The position numbers were made by a program, and so were the translations under genes. Positions 40,964 through 48,926 of a stretch of DNA of 64,000 nucleotides are shown in pieces (within the stretch, counting starts at the first letter, position 1; the number at the start of each line of letters is the position of its first letter). The notes beneath the pieces are model-generated. The model was not told the origin of the DNA. It ran no database searches and was given only the letters and a program-made list of their open reading frames with translations. The DNA comes from SYIM01 sp041182885. Its GTDB lineage: Bacteria; Pseudomonadota; Gammaproteobacteria; Burkholderiales; Burkholderiaceae_E. The stretch lies in contig JBMSQB010000005.1 of the NCBI GenBank assembly GCA_049423065.1, positions 1 through 64,000 of the forward strand. Reading direction: 5' to 3'.

Positions 40964-41169
40964 GCTTGCGAAGATTTGTTGGCGCAGTGCCACATTGGTG
41001 GAAAAAGTGTGCCGAATTTCACCACCTCGACAGATGGCTCTCTTGCGTTGCACAACAGATTTCCGTAGCATTCGAGGTGTTGGTTGCAGTTGCAGCCTCT
41101 CAGTGTCTCCTCCACCCTCCTCCAAAAGGTGGATTCAACCCGGCCCCCTCAAAGGGTCGGGTTTTTTTT
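40964..41169 (+). ncRNA. Candidate small RNA with anti-Shine-Dalgarno loop
   Basis: This is a transcript inferred from a plus-strand terminator that belongs to no gene. The 5' end is approximate (40964-40997). A hairpin GGTG...CACC with inner AAA/TTT pairing lies at 40997-41025. A second hairpin, CCACC (41112-41116)/GGTGG (41128-41132), displays the loop CTCCTCCAAAA, which is complementary to Shine-Dalgarno sequences; TCTCCTCC lies just before it. The terminator is the third hairpin. Anti-SD loops are typical seed regions of Hfq-type small RNAs. It may belong to the known betaproteobacterial toxic small RNA family, which I cannot test here. Confidence 0.5.
41137..41169 (+). terminator. Terminator of the candidate small RNA
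   Basis: AACCCG (41137-41142) pairs with CGGGTT (41158-41163), and an inner CCC/GGG pairs across a CCTCAAA-type loop. Eight T follow from 41162. No plus-strand coding gene lies upstream. Confidence 0.85.
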
Positions 41170-41265
41170 GCCTGCCGCAGGCCGCAGCGCCGTTCAGACT
41201 CGCCCGCATCATGCAGTCTGGATCACGAGCAATCGGCTCTCGTCGCGACACTTTCGGGTTTCGTT

Positions 41266-41295
41266 TTGACTTGTACCGGCGGGTCCTGATAGCAT
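41266..41295 (+). promoter_or_regulatory. Probable sigma-70 promoter of rplM-rpsI
   Basis: A -35 TTGACT (41266-41271) is followed after 18 bases by -10 TAGCAT (41290-41295). A start near 41302 would leave a 150-base leader before rplM, long enough for the autoregulation known for L13. Confidence 0.55.
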
Positions 41296-41451
41296 AGAAG
41301 GCTTTCCGCGAGATCTTTTCGCTTTCTCGTCTGGCTTGTCTGCGCCCGGATCAAAACACGGCATACAACCGCCGTGATTGGTCTACGTTCTTGGGCAGCA
41401 AACACCGAAGTGCAGCTGGAAATCGCGGATAAACCCTGCCAGAGCAGACAT

Positions 41452-41880
41452 ATGAAGACTTTTTCCGCCAAGCCGCACGAAGTCAAGCGCGACTGGTTTG
41501 TGATTGATGCCACCGACAAGGTGCTGGGCCGTTTGGCCGCCGAAATCGCTCACCGCCTCCGGGGCAAGCACAAGCCCGAATTCACCCCTCACGTCGATAC
41601 CGGCGATTTCATTGTGGTGGTGAACGCGGCGCACATCCGCGTCACGGGCAACAAGGCCGAGGGCAAGCGCTATTTCCGCCACAGCGGCTATCCCGGCGGT
41701 ATCAGCGAGACCTCGTTCGGCAAAATGCAAAGCCGGTTCCCCGGGCGTGCACTCGAGAAAGCGGTCAAGGGCATGCTGCCCAAGGGCCCCCTCGGCTACG
41801 CCATGATCAAGAAAATGAAGGTCTACGCGGAGGGCACCCATCCGCATACGGCCCAGCAACCGAAGGCCCTGGAGATCTGA
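41452..41880 (+). CDS. rplM: 50S ribosomal protein L13
   Basis: This 142-residue protein is exactly the length of E. coli L13. It has MKTFSAKPHEVKRDWFVIDA at the start, LGRLAAEIAHRLRGKHKPEFTPHVDTGD, and the C-terminal GMLPKGPLGYAMIKKMKVY. It binds 23S rRNA early in 50S assembly. It is two bases upstream of rpsI, as in nearly all bacteria. Confidence 0.98.
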   Translation: MKTFSAKPHEVKRDWFVIDATDKVLGRLAAEIAHRLRGKHKPEFTPHVDTGDFIVVVNAAHIRVTGNKAEGKRYFRHSGYPGGISETSFGKMQSRFPGRALEKAVKGMLPKGPLGYAMIKKMKVYAEGTHPHTAQQPKALEI

Positions 41881-41882
41881 CC

Positions 41883-42275
41883 ATGATCGGTGATTACTAC
41901 TACGGCACTGGGCGTCGCAAAACCTCCGTTGCCCGCGTGTTCCTCAAGCGTGGCACGGGCAAGGTGGTGGTCAATGGCCGCCCGCTCGACCAATACTTCG
42001 CTCGCGAAACCGGCCGCATGGTGGCGCGGCAGGCGCTTGAACTCACCAACAACCTCGGCGTGTTTGACGTCAAGATCAACGTCCATGGTGGCGGTGAAAC
42101 CGGTCAGGCCGGGGCGGTTCGTCATGGCATCACCCGTGCTCTCATCGATTACGATGCAACGCTGAAGCCTGCGTTGTCGGCGGCCGGGTTGGTCACGCGC
42201 GACGCGCGCGAGGTCGAGCGCAAGAAAGTCGGTCTTCACAAGGCGCGGCGTCGGAAGCAGTTCTCGAAGCGTTGA
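41883..42275 (+). CDS. rpsI: 30S ribosomal protein S9
   Basis: This 130-residue protein has YYGTGRRKTSVARVFLK at the start and the basic tail VERKKVGLHKARRRKQFSKR, whose final Lys-Arg reaches the P-site tRNA. It is co-transcribed with rplM and followed by a strong terminator. Confidence 0.98.
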   Translation: MIGDYYYGTGRRKTSVARVFLKRGTGKVVVNGRPLDQYFARETGRMVARQALELTNNLGVFDVKINVHGGGETGQAGAVRHGITRALIDYDATLKPALSAAGLVTRDAREVERKKVGLHKARRRKQFSKR

Positions 42276-42319
42276 TCGCGGCTGGGGCGCCTCGCGCCCC
42301 TCGCGCAACCTGCCGTACA

Positions 42320-42345
42320 AGGCCGCCTGCTGGGCGGCTTTTTTT
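42320..42345 (+). terminator. Terminator of rplM-rpsI
   Basis: GCCGCC (42322-42327) pairs with GGCGGC (42333-42338), followed by seven T (42339-42345). It lies 46 bases after rpsI and 60 bases before argC. Confidence 0.92.
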
Positions 42346-42405
42346 CGCGTATTGCACCATGCGGAGAACATGGGCTGTGCCGTCTGAATCCCCGGAGAGT
42401 CGAAC

Positions 42406-43461
42406 ATGATCAAGGTTGGCATCGTTGGCGGCACTGGCTACACCGGGGTGGAACTGCTCCGACTGCTGGCCCAGCACCCCCAGGTGGCGCTGCACGCCAT
42501 CACCTCCCGGAAAGAAGACGGCATGCCGGTGGCCGACATGTTTCCGTCGCTGCGGGGCAGGGTATCCCTTGCATTCAGCGAGCCGGCGAAGGCGCCGCTA
42601 ACTGGTTGCGATGTGGTGTTCTTTGCCACGCCGCACGGCGTGGCCATGGCTCAGGCGCCCGAGCTGCTCTCGGCGGGTGTGCGGGTGATTGATATCGCTG
42701 CGGATTTTCGATTGAAGGACACGGCCGAGTTCGAGCACTGGTACAAGATGCCGCACAGCTGTCCCGGGATTCTTGCCGAGTCGGTCTATGGCCTGCCCGA
42801 GGTGAACCGCGAGGCCATCCGCAAGGCGCGTGTCGTTGGCATGCCGGGGTGCTATCCCACATCGGTCCAACTGGGGCTGCTGCCGGTGCTGGCGGCTGCA
42901 AAGTCGACCGGGACACCGCTCATCGAACCCACCGGCATCATCGCGGACTGCAAATCGGGGGTATCGGGCGCCGGACGCAAGGCCGAGGTGCACACACTTC
43001 TTGCCGAGGCTTCAGACAATTTCAAGGCCTACGGAGTGAGTGGTCATCGCCATTGGCCTGAGATCAGGCAGGGACTCTCGGCCATTGCAGGGCAGCCGGT
43101 CAATCTGGTGTTTACGCCACACCTGGTGCCCATGATCCGGGGTATCCATTCAACCCTCTACGCGAGGCTCACGCCGGCTGGCCGCGCCGCCGATCTGCAG
43201 GCGCTCTACGAGGCGCACTTTGCGGGGGAGCCCTTCGTGGATGTGATGCCTGCAGGGTCCACGCCCGACACGCGCTCCGTCCGAGCATCGAACATGGCCC
43301 GAATCGCGGTGCATCGCCCGCCCGACAGTGACCTGCTGATGGTGCTTGTGGTGGAGGACAATCTCGTGAAAGGTGCCTCCGGCCAGGCGGTGCAGGTGAT
43401 GAACCTGATGTTTGGCCTGCCCGAAGAAATGGGATTGACGCAGATTCCCGTGCTGCCCTGA
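42406..43461 (+). CDS. argC: N-acetyl-gamma-glutamyl-phosphate reductase
   Basis: This 351-residue NADP enzyme catalyses the third step of arginine synthesis. The dinucleotide motif GGTGYTGVELLRLL is at about 8-21. The thioacyl cysteine lies in VGMPGCYPTSVQLGLLP, and the catalytic histidine in GVSGHRHWPEI. Purines before the ATG (CCCCGGAGAG) give a normal ribosome site. It has its own promoter region after the rpsI terminator and is followed by erpA after 35 bases. Confidence 0.97.
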   Translation: MIKVGIVGGTGYTGVELLRLLAQHPQVALHAITSRKEDGMPVADMFPSLRGRVSLAFSEPAKAPLTGCDVVFFATPHGVAMAQAPELLSAGVRVIDIAADFRLKDTAEFEHWYKMPHSCPGILAESVYGLPEVNREAIRKARVVGMPGCYPTSVQLGLLPVLAAAKSTGTPLIEPTGIIADCKSGVSGAGRKAEVHTLLAEASDNFKAYGVSGHRHWPEIRQGLSAIAGQPVNLVFTPHLVPMIRGIHSTLYARLTPAGRAADLQALYEAHFAGEPFVDVMPAGSTPDTRSVRASNMARIAVHRPPDSDLLMVLVVEDNLVKGASGQAVQVMNLMFGLPEEMGLTQIPVLP

Positions 43462-43496
43462 GCTACACTTGCCGATTGTTTCAAGGGAGAAAAACC

Positions 43497-43847
43497 ATGA
43501 ACGCCATTGCCGAAATGCCAGCACCGCTCGTCTTCACCGAAAGCGCGGCCAGCAAGGTCAAGCAGCTCATCGACGAAGAGGGCAACCCGTCCCTCAAGCT
43601 TCGCGTGTTCGTCCAGGGCGGCGGGTGCTCGGGGTTCCAATACGGCTTCACCTTTGACGAAGAAACCAACGACGACGACACCGTCATGGAAAAAAACGGT
43701 GTGCAGCTCCTGATCGACGCCATGAGTTATCAATATCTGGTCGGCGCCGAAATCGACTACAAAGATGATCTCGAGGGCTCGCAGTTCGTCATCAAGAACC
43801 CGAACGCCACCACCACCTGCGGGTGCGGTTCGTCGTTCTCGGTTTAA
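43497..43847 (+). CDS. erpA: Iron-sulfur cluster insertion protein ErpA
   Basis: This 116-residue A-type carrier delivers Fe-S clusters to apoproteins. The three ligand cysteines are in GGGCSGFQYGFTF and the terminal TTTCGCGSSFSV. ATG at 43497 follows AAGGGAGA. An essential protein in many aerobes; it also serves IspG/IspH. It sits between argC and the convergent anmK gene. Confidence 0.96.
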   Translation: MNAIAEMPAPLVFTESAASKVKQLIDEEGNPSLKLRVFVQGGGCSGFQYGFTFDEETNDDDTVMEKNGVQLLIDAMSYQYLVGAEIDYKDDLEGSQFVIKNPNATTTCGCGSSFSV

Positions 43848-43858
43848 TCCGGGCTGAA

Positions 43859-45031
43859 TCAGGCTCCGAGCCGGCCCCACGGGTCGGCCACCGACCCCAG
43901 CACCCGGCTGCCAGATGCGCCAGTAACGGCGGGTAGATTCCCCGGGAGGGCATCCACCCGCCGTGCAGCCAGCCAGGCAAATGCCGCAGCCTCCACGGCC
44001 ATTGGATCTATACCGGCTGCTTCGGTGCTCGCCACCCGGCATCCGGGCAGCCGCTGGGCGGTCAGGGTGGTGATCCGCCGAATCAGATCGGCGTTGTAGA
44101 CCCCGCCACCGCACAGAAACACCTGCACCGGGTCGGCTTGCGCGCAAGCCGATGCAATCGTGGTGGCGGTCAGCTCAGAGAGCGTGGCCTGCACGTCGCG
44201 AGGCGACAGCGGTTGGCCGCCATGGGTTACCGCGTGCGCTCGAAGGTGGCGCTCCACCCATTCAAGATTGAAGTTGTCGCGGCCGGTGCTCTTGGGGGGC
44301 GGTTGGTGGAAATATTCATCAGCCAGCATCGCAGCGAGCAGCCTCGGGTCGGCGGTGCCGCCCGCGGCCCATGCACCGCTCGAATCGAAACGTTCGCCTT
44401 CGTGGCGTTCATGCCATTGATCGAGCAGGGTGTTGCCCGGGCCCGTGTCATGACCGAGAACCTGTGAGGTGCCGTCGGGGATGGCAGCCGGCAGCACGCT
44501 GATGTTGGCAATGCCGCCAATGTTCACGACGGCACGGCATTCGGCTTTATCGGCGAAGACATGGGCGTGAAAAGCGGGGACCAGGGGCGCCCCCTGTCCG
44601 CCCGCTGCGACATCTGCAGGGCGCAGGTCATAGACCACAGGAATGCCGGTGGCTTCAGCAAGCTGCGCGGCATTCAGCAACTGAAGCGTAAAGCCCTCGC
44701 CGGGGCGGTGGCGAACCGTCTGCCCGTGGGCGCCGATCGCGGTGACATCGCGGGCCGTGAAGCCTGCGCGATCGATGGCTTGCCGCGCGCCCTCCGCATA
44801 CAGGCGTGCGAGTTCGAGCGCCACCCTGGCGGCAAGCTCGAGTTCGCCCTCGGACGGGGCCTGCAAGGTCTGAATGGACTGCCGCAGCGCAGTCGAAAAA
44901 GGCACGGAAGCGCAAGACAGCGTCTCTACGCGTTGGGTTGAGGCGTCGAGGCTTACAAGCACGGCATCGACAGCATCGACGCTGGTGCCCGACATCAAGC
45001 CGAGGAACAGCCGAGTATCAGGCACAGGCAT
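43859..45031 (-). CDS. anmK: Anhydro-N-acetylmuramic acid kinase
   Basis: This 390-residue sugar kinase has the AnmK N-terminus LFLGLMSGTSVDAVDAVLV, GAHGQTVRHRPGEGFTLQLLN, VVNIGGIANISVLP and LGHDTGPGNTLLDQW. It opens and phosphorylates 1,6-anhydroMurNAc during cell-wall recycling, linking it functionally to ldcA and the M23 peptidase in this window. It follows the M23 gene on the same strand after a 101-base spacer filled with tandem repeats. Confidence 0.96.
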   Translation of the reverse strand: MPVPDTRLFLGLMSGTSVDAVDAVLVSLDASTQRVETLSCASVPFSTALRQSIQTLQAPSEGELELAARVALELARLYAEGARQAIDRAGFTARDVTAIGAHGQTVRHRPGEGFTLQLLNAAQLAEATGIPVVYDLRPADVAAGGQGAPLVPAFHAHVFADKAECRAVVNIGGIANISVLPAAIPDGTSQVLGHDTGPGNTLLDQWHERHEGERFDSSGAWAAGGTADPRLLAAMLADEYFHQPPPKSTGRDNFNLEWVERHLRAHAVTHGGQPLSPRDVQATLSELTATTIASACAQADPVQVFLCGGGVYNADLIRRITTLTAQRLPGCRVASTEAAGIDPMAVEAAAFAWLAARRVDALPGNLPAVTGASGSRVLGSVADPWGRLGA

Positions 45032-45047
45032 GCGGCGACGGATAAGG

Positions 45048-45103
45048 GGGGCTTGGACGCTGGAACCTGGACGCGGGAACCGAGATGCTGGAACCGAGAT
45101 GCA
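45048..45103. repeat. Four tandem 14-bp repeats between the M23 peptidase and anmK
   Basis: Units start at 45048, 45062, 45076 and 45090. The last two share GGAACCGAGATGC exactly; the first two share TTGGACGC/CTGGACGC and fit the same 14-bp frame with a few changes. The array fills over half of the spacer. Confidence 0.8.
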
Positions 45104-45132
45104 GCGCCGGGGGGCCGGGGCAGACGCGAGCG

Positions 45133-46926
45133 CTACTCGAATTTGGCCTGTGCGGTGGTGCTGGCCGAACCGATCTGGGCCATGTGCTCGCGATAGGTAT
45201 CGGCGAGCGGGGTGAACCGCAGACGTTCGCTCATGGAGAGCTTGCGGCCCTCGGGCAACACGGCGCGCATGGGGTCGACGTGTCGGCCACCCACGCGGAA
45301 CTCGTAGTGCAGGTGCGGCCCGGTGGTCCAGCCTGTCATGCCCACGGTGCCGATGACCTGGCCCTGGGTGACGCGCGCGCCCTTGGTGACTCCGTCGCCA
45401 AAGGCATTGAGGTGAGCGTAGAGCGTGGTGATCTTGCCAGGATGCGACACGATGACTGTGCGACCGTAACCACCGTTGTAGCCAGCGAAATCGACAACGC
45501 CGTCTGCGACGCTTCGGACCCGGGTGCCCACCGGTGCGGCGAAGTCGGTGCCCGTGTGGGCGCGGACATCCTGGAACAGGGGGTGAAGGCGCGCGCCGCT
45601 GAAGCCCGAGGTGATTCGCGTGTACTGGATGGGTTCGCGCAGGAACGACCGGACGAGGCTTTGTCCGGCGAAATTGTAGTAGGCGCTGCGGCCGTCATCG
45701 TGTTCGAACCAGACGGCCTCGTGTCGAACGTTGCCGCTCTCCAGTTCGATGGCCAACACCCGCCCCGGTACAGGCAGATCGAGGCTGTCAGCCTCGCGCA
45801 GCGTCTCGTAGACCACGCGAAGCCGCGCACCACGGCGCAGGTCTTTGCGCAGATCGATGCTGTTGCTGAGGATGTCGGCCGCACGCGTGGCGACCGAATC
45901 GGGAATGCCCGCAGCGTCGGTGGCGGCAAACAGCGTGCTTTGGATCTCTGCGGCCCGGGCTTCGATGCCACGGTCGACCGCGACGGTCTGCTCGGTGGCG
46001 ACGAGGCGGCCGCCCTCGCGAACAATGGTGACCCGCATGGGCGGACGACCGTCGATTTCGATGTTGCCGTGCCGGTACTGAAGGCGGTGCACCACACCGA
46101 CGTCGTCGATTTCAGCGCTGACCGTGCGGCCGGGCTGAAGCTGCAGCAGGCGCTTGCCTACGCGGTCTGAGCCGATGAATTTGATGAGCTCGGGATCGTT
46201 TGCACCCAACCGTGACAGCAGGCTGGAGGCGGTTTCGCCGCGGTTGACCACCTCGGACTGGCTCACCCGGGGCAGAGGAAGCGCCGGATCATCGGCCACG
46301 GTGGACGGTGCTGCCAGTGAAACCTGCTCGACGACCATCCTGATGGACGGCGGCGCGAGGTCGGTGGCGGGTGCAATGGCCACCGCAGTGACGGCGCCCA
46401 ATCCCAGAACCGTACCCATGGCAAGCGCGACCCGGCGCAACGTGAGGCGGGGCAGGGTCGGAATGTCGTCGTCTGCGTCGTCGTCGGACTGGTCGGCAGA
46501 AAGCGTGAGACCCGATGAGTCTGCGCCACTGAAGTGAACATGCTGCTGGGCTGCAGCGATGTCGAATGCGGAGCGGACCGCCTCGGCGGTGAGCGTGGCT
46601 TCGATCGCGACCTCGGCGGGGCCGAGCGTGATCGAGAAGTCGGAGACGAAAACCCCATCCGGGTCGGCCGCCAGGGTCGTGTCGTGAGCCTGTGGCAGGG
46701 GCGCGGTACGATCGGGCAGACAAGAAGCGAGGTCGTCGGCCATGGTGGCTACGCCTGCCAGGCAGAGGCACTCCGCATGGAAGCGCTCGGCCGCAAGCAG
46801 CGCCGGGGCTCCACACGCTGCCAGCGCCGATTCAAGCGCATCAGGTGTGTCGACCCATGGCGACCCGTCGTGCGGCCCGGAGGACGGCACAGCCGAAGCG
46901 TCAGCGGAAATCGGCGCAATCGACAT
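45133..46926 (-). CDS. M23 family murein endopeptidase with Csd3/OapA-type domain, membrane-anchored
   Basis: This protein of about 597 residues has an acidic cytoplasmic N-terminal region of about 165 residues ending in an Asp-rich run. A single transmembrane helix (VALAMGTVLGLGAVTAVAIA) follows, then a LysM/OapA-like segment (VVNRGETASSLLSRLGANDPEL). The C-terminus is a zinc endopeptidase with HTGTDFAAPVGTRV and GPHLHYEFRVGG. It should cut peptide cross-links to allow wall growth. The start is uncertain: ATG at 46926 or GTG at 46974, which has GGAAGG just before it. It diverges from tyrS. Confidence 0.88.
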   Translation of the reverse strand: MSIAPISADASAVPSSGPHDGSPWVDTPDALESALAACGAPALLAAERFHAECLCLAGVATMADDLASCLPDRTAPLPQAHDTTLAADPDGVFVSDFSITLGPAEVAIEATLTAEAVRSAFDIAAAQQHVHFSGADSSGLTLSADQSDDDADDDIPTLPRLTLRRVALAMGTVLGLGAVTAVAIAPATDLAPPSIRMVVEQVSLAAPSTVADDPALPLPRVSQSEVVNRGETASSLLSRLGANDPELIKFIGSDRVGKRLLQLQPGRTVSAEIDDVGVVHRLQYRHGNIEIDGRPPMRVTIVREGGRLVATEQTVAVDRGIEARAAEIQSTLFAATDAAGIPDSVATRAADILSNSIDLRKDLRRGARLRVVYETLREADSLDLPVPGRVLAIELESGNVRHEAVWFEHDDGRSAYYNFAGQSLVRSFLREPIQYTRITSGFSGARLHPLFQDVRAHTGTDFAAPVGTRVRSVADGVVDFAGYNGGYGRTVIVSHPGKITTLYAHLNAFGDGVTKGARVTQGQVIGTVGMTGWTTGPHLHYEFRVGGRHVDPMRAVLPEGRKLSMSERLRFTPLADTYREHMAQIGSASTTAQAKFE

Positions 46927-47049
46927 GGGCGAAACTTTGTGGAACCAGAACGTAGCGGTTGGCGGAACGTTCACACGGCCTTCCCTGTAGGGCGGGACTC
47001 GGCGGGCGTGAACACTCGGATAAACTCCCGGGCTGTCGATCCAATTCGC

Positions 47050-47116
47050 GGGGAAAAAAATCCCGGCGGATTGCCGGTTCGACAAACCGGAGCGGAGTCT
47101 ACCGGAAAACTCCGGT
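47050..47116 (+). promoter_or_regulatory. Three small hairpins in the tyrS leader region
   Basis: In order: GGGA/TCCC around A6 (47051-47064), CCGGTT/AACCGG (47074-47079, 47085-47090) and ACCGGA/TCCGGT (47101-47106, 47111-47116) followed by TTT. The last resembles a short attenuator 41 bases before the start codon. Confidence 0.35.
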
Positions 47117-47156
47117 TTTCGTGAAATTCTCACCTGATCATCGTTCCAGGACTCTC

Positions 47157-48425
47157 ATGAATCGATCTGAAGGCGCGACCAGGCCCGCAGCCGACGCCCC
47201 GGCCGGGCCCGAAGCTGTCAGCGACAGCGTCCGCGAGGCGCTGGCGGTTTCACTTCGCGGTTGCGAGGAACTGCTGGTCGCAGCCGAGTGGCGTGCCAAG
47301 CTCGCCAGAAGCGAGTCGAGCGGCCAGCCGCTGCGGATCAAGCTGGGCCTTGACCCCACGGCGCCCGATCTGCACCTGGGCCACACGGTGGTGCTGAACA
47401 AGATGAGGCAGCTTCAGGATCTCGGGCATACCGTCATTTTTCTGATCGGTGACTTCACCGCCATGATCGGTGACCCGTCTGGCCGCAACAGCACGCGCCC
47501 GCCGCTTACCCGCGAACAGATCGAGGACAACGCACGCACCTATTTCAATCAGGCGAGCCTGGTGCTGGATCGCGAGCGGACCGAGATCCGCTACAACTCC
47601 GAGTGGTGTGATCCGCTGGGCGCGCGCGGCATGATCCAGCTTGCCTCGCGTTACACCGTCGCCCGCATGATGGAACGCGATGATTTTTCGCGCCGGTTCA
47701 AGGGCGGGGTGCCCATTTCGGTGCACGAATTTTTGTATCCGCTCATGCAGGGCTATGACTCGGTGGCGTTGCGCGCCGATATCGAGCTTGGCGGCACCGA
47801 CCAGAAATTCAACCTGCTGGTGGGGCGCGAGTTGCAGCGCGAAATGGGACAGGAGCCGCAGTGCATTCTCACCATGCCGCTCCTCGAGGGGCTGGATGGC
47901 GTCGACAAGATGTCGAAATCCAAGGGCAACTATGTGGGCATCAGTGAGCAACCGGGCGAGATGTTCGGCAAGCTCATGTCGATTTCGGACGAGCTGATGT
48001 GGCGGTATTTCGAACTGCTGTCGTTTCGCAGCCTGGACGAGATCGCCCGCCTGAAGGCTGAATGCGCAGCGGGCCGCAACCCCCGCGACGCCAAGGTGAT
48101 GCTGGGCCAGGAAATCGTCACCCGCTTCCATTCGGCTTCGGCGGCCGAACAGGCGCTGGCGGACTTCGAGGCGCGGTTCCGCGCGGGGGCCATTCCCGAC
48201 GATATCGCCGAGGTGTCGCTTGGCGGGGCGCCGCTCGCCATCTCGGCGCTTCTGAAGCAGGCTGGTCTGGTGGGTTCGAGTTCGGAGGCCATTCGCAACA
48301 TCGAACAGGGCGGCGTGAAGGTCGACGGCGAACGCATCGAGGATCGGGCGCTGAAGCTCCCCGCGGGCACCTATGTTGTGCAGGTGGGCAAGCGGCGCTT
48401 TGCCCGCGTCACCCTGGGCGCCTGA
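47157..48425 (+). CDS. tyrS: Tyrosyl-tRNA synthetase
   Basis: This 422-residue class I synthetase has the HIGH-type motif in LDPTAPDLHLGHTVVLNK, KMSKS in DKMSKSKGNYVG, and the tyrosine-site segment GGTDQKFNLLVGRE. A C-terminal S4 RNA-binding domain (GGVKVDGERIEDRALKL) is present. It is the TyrZ-like long-KMSKS class common in proteobacteria. ATG at 47157 was chosen because upstream frame residues read through the hairpin-rich leader. Confidence 0.96.
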   Translation: MNRSEGATRPAADAPAGPEAVSDSVREALAVSLRGCEELLVAAEWRAKLARSESSGQPLRIKLGLDPTAPDLHLGHTVVLNKMRQLQDLGHTVIFLIGDFTAMIGDPSGRNSTRPPLTREQIEDNARTYFNQASLVLDRERTEIRYNSEWCDPLGARGMIQLASRYTVARMMERDDFSRRFKGGVPISVHEFLYPLMQGYDSVALRADIELGGTDQKFNLLVGRELQREMGQEPQCILTMPLLEGLDGVDKMSKSKGNYVGISEQPGEMFGKLMSISDELMWRYFELLSFRSLDEIARLKAECAAGRNPRDAKVMLGQEIVTRFHSASAAEQALADFEARFRAGAIPDDIAEVSLGGAPLAISALLKQAGLVGSSSEAIRNIEQGGVKVDGERIEDRALKLPAGTYVVQVGKRRFARVTLGA

Positions 48426-48464
48426 GCGGCATACCCCGCCGGGCGATGTCGCGAAAGGACAGCC

Positions 48465-48926
48465 TTGCTCGCATTGGTGCAACGCGTTTCCGAGGCCGCG
48501 GTCCGGGTCGACGGCCGGATCACGGGCGAGATCGGCACCGGGCTGCTGGTGCTCTTTTGTGCCGAACGGGGCGATGACGACAGCTTTTGTGAGCGCCTGC
48601 TCGCCCGGCTTCTGAAATTGCGCTGCTTTTCCGATGATGCGGGGCGGATGAACCGGAGCGTGGTGGATGTGTCCGGGGGGCTTCTGATCGTTCCCCAGTT
48701 CACGCTCGCCGCCGACACGCGCTCGGGCACCCGTCCGAGCTTTACCGGTGCCGCGCCGCCCGATGAGGGGCGACGGCTTTATGACCAGTTCGTGACCCTT
48801 GCCCGGCAGGCGCATGCGCCCGTGGGCACGGGCGTGTTTGGCGCCGACATGAAAGTCTCCCTGATCAACGACGGCCCGGTCACCCTGTGGCTTCGGCAGG
48901 GGCCGAAGGCGGAGCATCCGACATGA
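48465..48926 (+). CDS. dtd: D-aminoacyl-tRNA deacylase
   Basis: This 153-residue proofreading enzyme hydrolyses D-Tyr-tRNA and Gly-tRNA(Ala). Family segments are MLALVQRVSEAAVRVDGRI, LKLRCFSDDAGRMNRSV, and the active-site blocks PQFTLAADTRSGTRPSF and NDGPVT. The usual SQFTL serine is proline here, a minor oddity. It starts at TTG 40 bases after tyrS, a functionally sensible pairing. It ends in an ATGA overlap with the next gene. Confidence 0.94.
   Translation: MLALVQRVSEAAVRVDGRITGEIGTGLLVLFCAERGDDDSFCERLLARLLKLRCFSDDAGRMNRSVVDVSGGLLIVPQFTLAADTRSGTRPSFTGAAPPDEGRRLYDQFVTLARQAHAPVGTGVFGADMKVSLINDGPVTLWLRQGPKAEHPT

Larger units (their letters stand above)
40747..41451. other. 705-base intergenic stretch holding a small-RNA candidate and the rplM promoter
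   Basis: No credible protein is encoded here; the open frames run straight through a terminator. From left to right it holds the 5' side of osmC, a 16-base perfect palindrome (40947-40962), a probable small RNA ending at a terminator (41137-41169), and a -35/-10 pair and leader for rplM. The separate entries give details. Confidence 0.75.

Noticed and set aside
40885..41289. Plus-strand frame of 134 codons in the osmC-rplM gap
   Set aside because: It runs straight through a strong terminator with eight T, and its residues show no domain; the small-RNA reading explains the region better.
47250..48917. Minus-strand frame of about 555 codons opposite tyrS and dtd
   Set aside because: It is antisense to two well-supported genes and has no start context.
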